The position numbers were made by a program, and so were the translations under genes. A stretch of 64,000 nt of DNA from Cellulophaga sp. RHA19 (GTDB lineage Bacteria; Bacteroidota; Bacteroidia; Flavobacteriales; Flavobacteriaceae), in assembly GCF_002813425.1 (NCBI RefSeq), contig NZ_PHUL01000001.1:434001-498000 (forward strand), in the 5' to 3' direction. Positions 46,070 to 53,905 of this stretch are shown piece after piece (position 1 is the first letter of the stretch; each line of letters begins with the position of its first letter). The notes beneath the pieces were generated by a model. It was not told where the DNA came from. It did not search any database and saw only the letters and a program-made list of their open reading frames with translations.

Positions 46070-47281
46070 ATGATTTACAAGAAAGTTCCTGGGAAAGAAC
46101 CTGAAGAAATTCACTCAAAAGGAGAACAAGCTGAAGAATTAGTTAATTCATTATCTAAAAATGCCTATTTAAAACATTGGTGTTATCCAAATCCAATTGA
46201 CATAGATGGCGACAAGAAAGAAATCTGTGATTTACTCATTTTGTTTTTTGACACAGCTATAATTATATCAGTTAAAAATTATGATTTAAAAGGAAATTAT
46301 GAAAGGTTTAAAAAGAAAGTAATAGAAAAATCGAGTAAACAACTTTTTGGTGCAGAAAGAAAACTGTTTAAATCTAATCGACCAGTAAAAATATCCCATT
46401 CCGAAAAAGGAGAAGAAATATTTAATCCTGACGATTATAAAAACATTTTCAGAATTACAGTTAGTGCTGGAGAAGATTTTGAAAATTATGAATTTATCGA
46501 CAACAAAGAAGGAAAAGGTTCAGTAACAATTTTTAACAAAGAAACTTTTGAAATTATTATTCAAGAATTAGATACGATTAAAGACTTAATCGAATACCTA
46601 AAATCTAGAGAGGATTTATTATTAAAAAATCTCGGAAATAAATGCAACTGCACTGAAAAGGATTTACTCGCACAGTTTTTAATGAACAAAAGAGAATTCT
46701 CAAATGAATTAATAGCTGACTTTGAGAATGAAACAGAGTCTTTAAAAACTAAATGGGATTCTTATATTCAAAGCAAATCTGTATTTATAAAAAAACTTGA
46801 AGATGAAAAGAGTTACTTCATTGATGAATTAATTAAAAATGACGTCTTAAAATTACCAAATGGAGAATTATTAGCCAAAGAGTTAATGACTTTGAGCAGA
46901 TTTGAAAGACGTATTATTGCACAAAACCTATTTGAAATAGTAGAAAAAAATGAAGATAAAGCTGATTTTCTAGCAAGAAGGTTTTTGAAATATAATGGAA
47001 TCGGTTTTTTGTTTATTTATTATCCAATAGAAAAAACTCAAGAGGAAATTGATTTTATACTTCAAAAAGCTCAAGAATTATATGCCTACTATCATAATTC
47101 AAATAAAGTTGTTTTATTAGCAGCTTCAAAAGGGTTGAAACAATGGAAATTTGGATTATTCCAAGCGACTGAATTAAACGAACAAATTGAAAACTATCTA
47201 CAAGAATTAGCAAAAACATTTGGTTGGTTCCAAAACGAAAAACGAACTGAAAGAATAATTAAAGAATATCCAGACGAATAA
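46070..47281 (+). CDS. Nuclease-like protein of cassette 1
   Basis: This 403-residue cytoplasmic protein is unrecognised by name. Near the N-terminus it has ICDLLILFFDTAIIISVKNY (residues about 52-71), a D-x(n)-(V)xK arrangement like the PD-(D/E)xK/NERD nuclease core, preceded by WCYPNPIDIDGDKKE. The middle (170-290) is helical and rich in Lys/Glu, probably coiled coil. The C-terminal third is mixed alpha/beta. The gene starts 35 bases after the first crossover core and its stop lies just before the first attC-like site. A DNA-cutting or defence role is an inference only. Confidence 0.6.
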   Translation: MIYKKVPGKEPEEIHSKGEQAEELVNSLSKNAYLKHWCYPNPIDIDGDKKEICDLLILFFDTAIIISVKNYDLKGNYERFKKKVIEKSSKQLFGAERKLFKSNRPVKISHSEKGEEIFNPDDYKNIFRITVSAGEDFENYEFIDNKEGKGSVTIFNKETFEIIIQELDTIKDLIEYLKSREDLLLKNLGNKCNCTEKDLLAQFLMNKREFSNELIADFENETESLKTKWDSYIQSKSVFIKKLEDEKSYFIDELIKNDVLKLPNGELLAKELMTLSRFERRIIAQNLFEIVEKNEDKADFLARRFLKYNGIGFLFIYYPIEKTQEEIDFILQKAQELYAYYHNSNKVVLLAASKGLKQWKFGLFQATELNEQIENYLQELAKTFGWFQNEKRTERIIKEYPDE

Positions 47282-47285
47282 ATAC

Positions 47286-47421
47286 TAGCCCTAACACCGT
47301 GTATAATTAATGGCTAGTTCTCGCCTACTTACGAAAATCCTCAAGGATTTTCTATTCGGTTTTTATTTGCTAAACTAAGTGCTTAAACACGCCACTAATC
47401 ATACACAAACACGTTAGGTGC
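47286..47421. repeat. attC-like site 1 (family A)
   Basis: Begins with core TAGCCCTAAC (47286-47295) and ends at crossover GTTAGGTGC (47413-47421). Outer arms GTGTATAATTAATGGC and GCCACTAATCATACAC are imperfectly complementary, as are inner arms around GAAAATCC-TCAA-GGATTTTC (47333-47352). Contains GTGCTTAAAC block shared with sites 4-6. Confidence 0.72.
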
Positions 47422-47470
47422 AATTTGACATAACAACATCGGAAAACAAAAAACGTAAACTGAATAACAA

Positions 47471-47950
47471 ATGGTAGTAATTGCGATAGTAATTATTTTA
47501 GTCCTTGGATGGATTATTTTCGAACAATCAAGTGCGAAAAAAAATCAAGAAGAACACAATAATAGATTTAAAAACTATGACCTAAAGAGAAAGGAGAATT
47601 TTAAAAAAGTTCCTGAATTTTTGGATAATTACTCAAAGACAGAATCTATATTCAGAAAACTTGTTGATTCGGAAATCAATGGACTTGAAGTGTTGCGGAC
47701 TTTTGAACCTGATGACCAAACTACACAGATAACACGAAATGTTTCTCTAACTTATAACGACATTGAATTTTATATAACTTTAACAGGAACTTATTTTGAT
47801 TGTAGATGTCTTTTTTTGAGCAAAAAAAATAAGAATTTGAATTTTGATATAAAATTCGCAAATAACGAAGATGATAATATTACTATTTCGAATATTACAA
47901 ACGAACTGAAAAGATTATCAAAATACGAAAAAGAAAAAATGTTGAACTGA
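47471..47950 (+). CDS. Single-span membrane protein of cassette 2
   Basis: This 159-residue protein has one N-terminal membrane helix (VVIAIVIILVLGWIIFEQ) followed by a charged, soluble part with no recognised domain. Two Cys lie close together in FDCRCLF near residue 114. The gene is the sole one in its cassette, beginning 58 bases after the crossover at 47413. It has no similarity I recognise, and a small host-interaction or immunity role is possible but unsupported. Confidence 0.62.
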   Translation: MVVIAIVIILVLGWIIFEQSSAKKNQEEHNNRFKNYDLKRKENFKKVPEFLDNYSKTESIFRKLVDSEINGLEVLRTFEPDDQTTQITRNVSLTYNDIEFYITLTGTYFDCRCLFLSKKNKNLNFDIKFANNEDDNITISNITNELKRLSKYEKEKMLN

Positions 47951-47975
47951 TTAAATAAATTGAAGATTAAAAAAC

Positions 47976-48114
47976 TGCACCTAACACAGTATAAAAATAA
48001 TTGCGGTTTTAGTGCTTAATCAAAGGTTGTTGCGTGTTTGTAACGTCTGAATTTCCTTCGGAAATTCCTCGCATACAAACCCGCAACTATTCTTATACAT
48101 AAACGTTGCCCGTA
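47976..48114. repeat. attC-like site 2 (family A variant)
   Basis: Core TGCACCTAAC (47976-47985) and crossover GTTGCCCGTA (48105-48114). Arms ATAAAAATAATTGCGG and CCGCAACTATTCTTAT are complementary with few mismatches; a second stem CGAATTTCC-type GAATTTCCTTCGGAAATTC lies at 48049-48067. TTTAGTGCTTAA, on the right side in sites 1 and 4, is on the left here. Confidence 0.72.
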
Positions 48115-48133
48115 ATTAAAAAAAAATGAACAT

Positions 48134-50200
48134 ATGAGCAAAATTTACAGACTATCATTTTTAGGAATTTCATTTGTAATCTTAATTATTTTAGGCTACT
48201 CTTTAACTGATAATTTCGATTTTCTTCTAGACCATTTTTGGTTTACTTCTGGATTATTACTGTTAATTCTGCTCTCACTAATTGACCAACCACATTTTTC
48301 GAAAGATTCTAACATTTTTGTTAATGCAATAACCGCAGGAATTTCATTACTAATTGTAGACGAAAGCAATCGAGATTTTATTTTTTGGGTTTTTCTTTCA
48401 ATAATTATTTATTTAACTGTAAGTAGCTATGTTTTATTATGGTTAAGGCAGAAAAGCCTTGGTTTGGAAAATAAATTAGTCCGTTTAATATCAAGATTAA
48501 ACAGAGAAATTGGAAAACCCGAAACACTTTTTTCAAGCTTTTTCATTTGGGGAGTTTATAAACAATTTGGAACTGGAAATAATCAATTTAATGGACTGTT
48601 ATTATTTTGGGCAATATTTATTATTTTAAATATTCCATCTTTAGCTAAATCGATTGAAGATTTATTCGCAATTGGAAAAGATAAAAGTAATAAGTTAGCA
48701 TTAGGACAAATATTTGGTGTACAATCAAAAAACACTTTTTTAGTACGCTTATATGATTCTTCAGAAAGAATTGTAAATACTCGTATTTTCGACTTTGTAG
48801 AATTTAAATATTCAACAGATAAAAAGATTAGAAAAGGTTTACTTTTAGAAACCTATCTATTAAATCAACAACAATGGGTTAAAGTTTTATCTAATAATGA
48901 AATAGAAAAAATATTTGATGAAAACATTTTTGAAAATCATAAATCAGATGTCGTTTATAGAATAGACAAAATTCCTGAAAATGATTATTTAAAAAGGTTT
49001 GTAGGCATTGTAACTGAAAATAGTACTATTTCCAAAATACGTTTCATCTACAATTCTAAAATAAAAATTAATGAAGGACAGCTTTTAGAAGTATCTATTC
49101 AAGGTCAAAAAGTTCTTTATCAAATTATCGAAGGAATAACAAAAATTGAACAACTGGAAAACAAAAACCAAACTGGACTTATTTTAGGAGAAGCTTTACA
49201 ACTTGGTACTTGGAATGAAGATAAGTTTCAATTTGAACAATTCGGTTGGGTTTCTGAAATTAACACACCAATTTATATAGCTTCACCTATTAAAGAACCT
49301 AAAATTGAAAATAATGAATATAAAATTGGAAATATACCAAATACGAATTACCCAGTAGTCTTAAATAAAGACACTGCAATATCTCATCATATGGCAGTAG
49401 TTGGAGTTACAGGAACAGGTAAATCAGTATTTTCTAGAAACCTTATCCGACAATATTTAGAAGACGAAAACACCAAGGTTATTTGTATTGATTTCACGGG
49501 AGAATATATTGGTAAATTTGCAGATTTAGACCCAATAAAAACTATTGATGAACATCTTAGTGAACAATTATTTAAAGATATTGATTATATAGAACGAGAA
49601 ATAGGAAGCAATTATAATAAAGACAATGATAATTCAAGGAAAAAGAAAAAAGAAGTTTCCGAGAAAATTAACGAACAAGTAGAGACATTCTTAAAAGGAG
49701 ATAATAAACTTTCTATTTTTGAATTACCTCACGTGGAAAATACAACTGGTGTTTTAACTTACACCAAAACATTTTTTAGAATTTTATTTCATATAGCTAA
49801 AACACAAAATAATTTTGGAAAACGAATATGTATAGTTTTAGAAGAAGCTCATACAATTATTCCTGAATGGAATTTTTCTGGAGTATCAGATAAAGCTTCT
49901 CAACCTTTACTTAATAGTATTGCACAAATAGCCTTACAAGGACGGAAATATAATGTTGGTTTGTTAGTTATTGCTCAAAGAACAGCAAATGTTTCTAAAA
50001 CAATTTTAACACAATGTAATACCATAATTTCATTTCAGGAATTTGACAAAACAAGTAGTGATTTTTTATCTAATTATTTCGGTCAAGAAATTACAAAGTC
50101 ATTACCAAAACTTAAATTTAGACAAGCAATTATTGCAGGAAAGGCATTGAAATCAAACGTTCCTATGATATTTGAAGTTCCGAATATAAAAGAAGAATAA
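48134..50200 (+). CDS. Membrane-anchored HerA/FtsK-like ATPase of cassette 3
   Basis: This 688-residue protein begins with about five hydrophobic segments (LSFLGISFVILIILGYSL, FWFTSGLLLLILLSL and others to residue 180), a beta-rich HAS-barrel-like region (about 185-400), and then a DUF87/HerA-type ATPase domain: Walker A GVTGTGKS at 424-431, Walker B IVLEEAH near 570, and VIAQRTANVSK sensor segment. HerA-like motors move DNA and pair with nucleases such as NurA or with defence partners. Membrane anchoring suggests DNA or protein translocation at the envelope. It is the largest cassette; a terminator lies in its 3' site. Confidence 0.78.
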   Translation: MSKIYRLSFLGISFVILIILGYSLTDNFDFLLDHFWFTSGLLLLILLSLIDQPHFSKDSNIFVNAITAGISLLIVDESNRDFIFWVFLSIIIYLTVSSYVLLWLRQKSLGLENKLVRLISRLNREIGKPETLFSSFFIWGVYKQFGTGNNQFNGLLLFWAIFIILNIPSLAKSIEDLFAIGKDKSNKLALGQIFGVQSKNTFLVRLYDSSERIVNTRIFDFVEFKYSTDKKIRKGLLLETYLLNQQQWVKVLSNNEIEKIFDENIFENHKSDVVYRIDKIPENDYLKRFVGIVTENSTISKIRFIYNSKIKINEGQLLEVSIQGQKVLYQIIEGITKIEQLENKNQTGLILGEALQLGTWNEDKFQFEQFGWVSEINTPIYIASPIKEPKIENNEYKIGNIPNTNYPVVLNKDTAISHHMAVVGVTGTGKSVFSRNLIRQYLEDENTKVICIDFTGEYIGKFADLDPIKTIDEHLSEQLFKDIDYIEREIGSNYNKDNDNSRKKKKEVSEKINEQVETFLKGDNKLSIFELPHVENTTGVLTYTKTFFRILFHIAKTQNNFGKRICIVLEEAHTIIPEWNFSGVSDKASQPLLNSIAQIALQGRKYNVGLLVIAQRTANVSKTILTQCNTIISFQEFDKTSSDFLSNYFGQEITKSLPKLKFRQAIIAGKALKSNVPMIFEVPNIKEE

Positions 50201-50201
50201 C

Positions 50202-50393
50202 TACGGGCAACAAAGAACTGAGGTAAAAAACAAACAAATTCTTCGTTAATTTGAGGCATTATTATAGTAAGCTCATAGATTCTAAAGCTGATTCTTTGGG
50301 CTTTTTTATTGTATTTATTTTACATTTATCTAGTCAGTATAGAAACGCTAGTATTTACCACCTGCTCAACACTTCTTATAATGAACGTTTTTC
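50202..50393. repeat. attC-like site 3 with embedded terminator
   Basis: Core TACGGGCAAC (50202-50211) is the exact complement of the cassette-start core at 48105. The right arm (CTCAACACTTCTTATAATGAACGTT, 50365-50389, given in part) is close to the right arm of site 2. Left AAGAACTGAGGTAAA can pair with the right TTTACC...CTCA...CTTCTT. The insertion makes it about 190 bases, longer than the others. Confidence 0.6.
50269..50307 (+). terminator. Rho-independent terminator inside site 3
   Basis: Imperfect stem AAGCTCATAGATTC (50269-50282) with GATTCTTTGGGCTT (50290-50303) and T-run to 50307, downstream of the HerA-like gene. Confidence 0.6.
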
Positions 50394-50412
50394 GTGATTT
50401 GAGATAACCGAA

Positions 50413-51051
50413 ATGATAAAGATATTTAAGCGAAATATTAAGTCTGAATACGAGGAAAGATTAAAAAAATCGTTTCCAAAAGAATTGTATTCAGACTTGA
50501 ATGAAGTTTTGAAAATTTTACCATTAGATAAGAATCTAGTTAAATTATGTGATGGCCAAACTCATAAAGCTGACAATCTAATTCACGAATTGGAATTGAA
50601 TATTGAATTTAACAACGAAACTCTAATAATTCCTTCTAGACTTTACTTTAACGAACCAAATCCAGAATTAGAGAAATCTTTGACTGATAAACAAAAAGAC
50701 ATTTTAAATTGTATTTATTTACGTCATCACAATGGATATTTAAGAGAAAAACGACTGAATTTAATATCTGATAATTCAGAAAAGTGGACTGTTCCATTTA
50801 TAATCCATTTAATTGGTGAATATGTTTATGAATTACTTCCTATTATTGACAAAAAAATAAACAAAAACACTCTGGATTATTACGTTGATTTTATAGGTGA
50901 AAACCCTAAATATTGGCAACAGACTGAAAGTAGAATGATAAGCTATTGGAATGAATATTATAGGTGCAAATTTCCGAAACTGAAAGATTATTTGGGATTT
51001 GAAATTGTTAACCGAATAAAAAAACGAAAGCAGAATAATGGCTATAAGTAA
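50413..51051 (+). CDS. Hypothetical protein of cassette 4
   Basis: This 212-residue soluble protein has no signal or membrane segment and no recognised domain. It is rich in Lys, Asn and Leu; visible pieces are YSDLNEVLKILP, YLRHHNGYLREKR and VPFIIHLIGEYVYELLP. Its last residues (NNGYK) are encoded inside the attC-like site, so the stop codon lies within the repeat arm GGCTATAAGTAATTGC. Its ratio of charged residues resembles small cassette-borne immunity-like proteins, but that is not evidence of function. Confidence 0.6.
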   Translation: MIKIFKRNIKSEYEERLKKSFPKELYSDLNEVLKILPLDKNLVKLCDGQTHKADNLIHELELNIEFNNETLIIPSRLYFNEPNPELEKSLTDKQKDILNCIYLRHHNGYLREKRLNLISDNSEKWTVPFIIHLIGEYVYELLPIIDKKINKNTLDYYVDFIGENPKYWQQTESRMISYWNEYYRCKFPKLKDYLGFEIVNRIKKRKQNNGYK

Positions 51052-51165
51052 TTGCTACTTCTACCCTATTTACAAATCCCAAAAGCGTTGAAATTTTATC
51101 TAGTTTTTATTTGCTAAATTTAGTGCTTAAACCACGCAACTAACATACACAAAACCGTTGTTCCC
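51032..51165. repeat. attC-like site 4 (family A)
   Basis: Left arm GGCTATAAGTAATTGC (51039-51054) and right arm GCAACTAACATACAC before crossover GTTGTTCCC (51157-51165). The first core is decayed (GCAGAAT where GCACAAC is expected). The interior is nearly identical to site 5, including CAAATCCCAAAAGCGTTG and TTTGCTAAATTTAGTGCTTA. Confidence 0.7.
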
Positions 51166-51174
51166 AATTAAAAA

Positions 51175-51993
51175 ATGAATAAACCAATACTAATAGTACT
51201 TATTCTAATAACAATTTTATCTTGTAAAACTGAAAAGTCAACTGAAATAATTGTTATTGGAACACTTCATAAACCAGAATCTAATTTTAATTCAGAAATT
51301 CTCTTTAATATATTAGAAGACGTAAAACCTGATTTTATATTACGAGAAGTAGATTCTTCATTCTTTACTTCTGATTTTAGATACAAAAATGTATCAACAA
51401 GCAATGAAGCTATAGCATCAGAAAAATATTTTAAAAAATATTCCAAGACAAAATTAAGACCTTATGAGTTTGAAGGCAGAAATGAATACCGATTAAATAT
51501 TGGTTCACGCCCAACAGACGGTTTAACAACAAAATTATTGGATAGCTTAAATAAAGCTAATTTATTAACTGCTGCTGAATCTAAAATTTACAATAAATAT
51601 GAATCTCTTTTGGAGCCACTAATAATATTGGCTTCTAAATCACCTGAAAATTTTAACAACAGCACAACGGATAGTATTTGCGCAGAAAGACAGTATTATC
51701 AGTATAAAATGTTATCGAAAATTACAAATGTAAGAGATGAGTTCTCAAATCGCTTTCATACCAAACCAAATGGAGAAAAAATAAGTTACCGAGATGGGTT
51801 TCAGTTAGTTTGTGATTTTTGGGATTTAAGAAATAAAACAATGGCAAAAAATATAATGACGATTTCTGAACAGAACAATGGCAAACGAATTGTTGTTCTC
51901 TGTGGATTTATGCACAGATATTATATTTTAAGTGAATTGAAAAAACTAACCAAAGGCAAGAAAATTATAATAAAAGAATATTACGAGAATTAA
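51175..51993 (+). CDS. TraB/TIKI-like lipoprotein of cassette 5
   Basis: This 272-residue protein has a lipoprotein signal ending ILSC (Cys17). The pattern IGTLH (28-32), E58 in ILREVD, RN at 219-220 in DLRNKTMAKNI and GFMH at 244-247 fits the TraB/PrgY/GumN/TIKI superfamily, in which two GxxH motifs and acidic residues form a putative metal site. It is thus possibly an envelope-anchored metallohydrolase. It starts 18 bases after crossover 51157 and is the sole gene of its cassette. The superfamily call is from motif pattern only. Confidence 0.6.
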   Translation: MNKPILIVLILITILSCKTEKSTEIIVIGTLHKPESNFNSEILFNILEDVKPDFILREVDSSFFTSDFRYKNVSTSNEAIASEKYFKKYSKTKLRPYEFEGRNEYRLNIGSRPTDGLTTKLLDSLNKANLLTAAESKIYNKYESLLEPLIILASKSPENFNNSTTDSICAERQYYQYKMLSKITNVRDEFSNRFHTKPNGEKISYRDGFQLVCDFWDLRNKTMAKNIMTISEQNNGKRIVVLCGFMHRYYILSELKKLTKGKKIIIKEYYEN

Positions 51994-52001
51994 AAAACTA
52001 A

Positions 52002-52137
52002 GCACAACAACTCATAAAATTAATTGCTACTTCTACCCTACTTACAAATCCCAAAGCGTTGAAATTTTATCTAGTTTTTATTTGCTAAATTTAGTGCTTA
52101 AACCACGCAACTAACCAGATACTAAACCGTTGTGCAT
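52002..52137. repeat. attC-like site 5 (family A)
   Basis: Core GCACAAC (52002-52008) is complementary to crossover GTTGTGC (52129-52135) in place, though it matches the cassette 5 start (GTTGTTCCC) over only five bases. Interior almost identical to site 4 over more than 80 bases. Confidence 0.72.
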
Positions 52138-52141
52138 CATT

Positions 52142-53275
52142 ATGAAAAACATTATAAAGAAAATTCAAACTATAACATTTTTACTATTAAGTTGTTTTAT
52201 TTACGCTCAAAACAATTCGGCTTTTGAAATTGAATTCAGTGGAAAACTTTATTTTGACAACATAAAAGATAGCCTCAAGTATTCTAAATTTTACAGCAAA
52301 ATGGATAGTGAAATTTCAGAGCGTATTCTTACAGCCGAAAAGGAAATTGTAATCATAAATAAGGATACCATATTGATTGAACAGTTTCCGAAAAAAATTG
52401 GTCCTTCAAAAACAATGTATATTAGGAATTCTAATATAAACGATAGACTTGATTTAAACTCTGGAAAAAAAACTAAATGGAATAACCCATATATTACATC
52501 AAAATATCGTAAAATTAATAATTACAAAAGAATTCCTACTGAAGACCAAAAAATAATAGGAGAGGAATGTGAAGCGTGGATTTCAAAATCTAAAAATGGC
52601 TGGAATAAAATTTGGATTTCAAAAGTAAAATTAGAAAATTCAGAATTAGAATACCCAGACTTAATTATTAATGGGTTTTTAGTACTAAAAAGAACTAAAC
52701 ATTTAAATGGAGGTGGAAATATAGATTTTGAGGCTCAGTCAATTAACAAAATAAATATATCTAATTTCAAAAATATTTTGGGAAAACATTTAATAGTTGA
52801 TATTAAAACAAAATATAGTCCTATTGATGAAAACCAAAAATTATCTGACAAATCAATAAAAGTTGGAAATCAAGTTGACAATTTTGCATTCAGAAATGTA
52901 TTCGAAAATGACCTTATTAAACTTTATGATATTACTAAACAAAAGAAATATACAATTGTAGAGTTTTGGGGAACTTGGTGCGTACCTTGCTTACTTGCAA
53001 ATGAAAAAATTAAAGAGTTAAAAAAAACTTATGAAGATAATCTATCAATTTTCTCAATCAACGCCGACGATAGAAATATAAGTAAGTTAAAAAAAATGAT
53101 TGAGAAAAAAGAAATGAATTGGTCTCACGGTTATGCGACTGAAAAGCTACTGAAAGTTTTTAATAATAAAGGAACTTACCCAAGGTTAGTTATATTGAAT
53201 AACGAAAATCAAGTTTTGTTTATTGGAAACCCACAAGTTGATTTAGATAAAATAAAAGAAGTATTGAATAAATAA
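52142..53275 (+). CDS. TlpA-like thioredoxin of cassette 6
   Basis: This 377-residue protein has a signal peptide (TITFLLLSCFIYAQ), an N-terminal beta-rich region (about 20-230) whose IIGEECEAWISKS...NKIWIS stretch recalls the GLPGLI-type fold, and a C-terminal thioredoxin domain (about 240-377) with WGTWCVPC active site and TYPRLVIL cis-Pro loop. It is likely a periplasmic thiol-disulfide oxidoreductase. ATG 52142 was chosen; a TTG at 52130 lies in the crossover core itself. It is the only gene of its cassette. Confidence 0.82.
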   Translation: MKNIIKKIQTITFLLLSCFIYAQNNSAFEIEFSGKLYFDNIKDSLKYSKFYSKMDSEISERILTAEKEIVIINKDTILIEQFPKKIGPSKTMYIRNSNINDRLDLNSGKKTKWNNPYITSKYRKINNYKRIPTEDQKIIGEECEAWISKSKNGWNKIWISKVKLENSELEYPDLIINGFLVLKRTKHLNGGGNIDFEAQSINKINISNFKNILGKHLIVDIKTKYSPIDENQKLSDKSIKVGNQVDNFAFRNVFENDLIKLYDITKQKKYTIVEFWGTWCVPCLLANEKIKELKKTYEDNLSIFSINADDRNISKLKKMIEKKEMNWSHGYATEKLLKVFNNKGTYPRLVILNNENQVLFIGNPQVDLDKIKEVLNK

Positions 53276-53277
53276 CA

Positions 53278-53412
53278 ATGCACAACAATGGCTATAAGTA
53301 ATTGCTTGTTCTAGCCTATTTACGAAAGTCCTTTCTGACTTTTTCACTCGGTAATTATTTACTAAATTAGTTGCTTAAAACACGCAACTAATCTGATACA
53401 AACGCGTTATCA
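53278..53412. repeat. attC-like site 6 (family A)
   Basis: Core ATGCACAAC (53278-53286) is the exact complement of the cassette start core (52129-52137). Arms GGCTATAAGTAATTGC (53290-53305) and GCAACTAATCTGATAC flank an inner stem GAAAGTCC-TTTC-GGACTTTTT-like region; ends at crossover GTTATCA (53406-53412). Confidence 0.72.
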
Positions 53413-53467
53413 TTTATTGCGATACGAATTCTAGTTAAGTAAAAAAATATTTAAATTAAAACTCATC

Positions 53468-53713
53468 ATGTCTAAATTTCATTTTATTATGGTTCTTATT
53501 ATTTGGGGCTTGTCTTTAGACTTACTAGTAAAAACAAAGCGTTCGTTATCTAGTATTTTATTAAATACTGGTCTTGGATTATTTGTTGTGTGTATTTTCC
53601 TTAATGTCTTTTTAGATTTAAGAAGCCCTATCTTATACATTATTCGGAATTATGTTTCTGCTATACTTATTGTTATTGGTTTCTTTATGTTGGTAAGGAA
53701 ACATATCAAATAA
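53468..53713 (+). CDS. Small membrane protein of cassette 7
   Basis: This 81-residue protein consists of about three hydrophobic segments: FIMVLIIWGLSLDLLV, LLNTGLGLFVVCIFLNVFL and YVSAILIVIGFFMLV, separated by short basic loops. No family is recognised. It begins 62 bases after crossover 53406, the position expected of a cassette gene, and is followed by a degenerate site. Confidence 0.6.
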   Translation: MSKFHFIMVLIIWGLSLDLLVKTKRSLSSILLNTGLGLFVVCIFLNVFLDLRSPILYIIRNYVSAILIVIGFFMLVRKHIK

Positions 53714-53754
53714 CATGTAATTCTACAGTAAAATAAAAGTCATTTAATATGGCT

Positions 53755-53845
53755 AAAAAATGAAAACATAAAAATTCAGCTTTGTGTAATTCCTAAAAGT
53801 TAGTGCCTTTTTACACGCTACGTTTCATACAAAAGACCGTTTATA
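53755..53845. repeat. Repeat family B, copy 1
   Basis: Shares with 57228-57305 the stretches AATGAAAA..ACATAAAAATTC and CTTTTTACACGCTACGTTTC (53807-53826; 57266-57285), then CA.AAGACCGTT ending at a GTT core (53839-53841). No clear left arm. It is probably a different, more decayed type of cassette site. Confidence 0.5.
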
Positions 53846-53852
53846 CCTAATT

Positions 53853-53887
53853 AAAAAACCACTCGAACTTTAATTAAAACTCGAGTG
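53853..53887 (-). terminator. Terminator of the reductase gene (minus strand)
   Basis: Arms CACTCGA (53860-53866) and TCGAGTG (53881-53887) with complementary A/T interior; the A-run 53853-53858 gives a U-run for the minus-strand transcript ending at 53906. Confidence 0.75.
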
Positions 53888-53905
53888 ATTCTTAAAAATT
53901 ACCTG

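Noticed and set aside
45885..46073. Plus-strand frame of 62 residues between ssb and the array
   Set aside because: It runs through the hairpin repeats and has no recognisable protein features; the region is better explained as a structured site.
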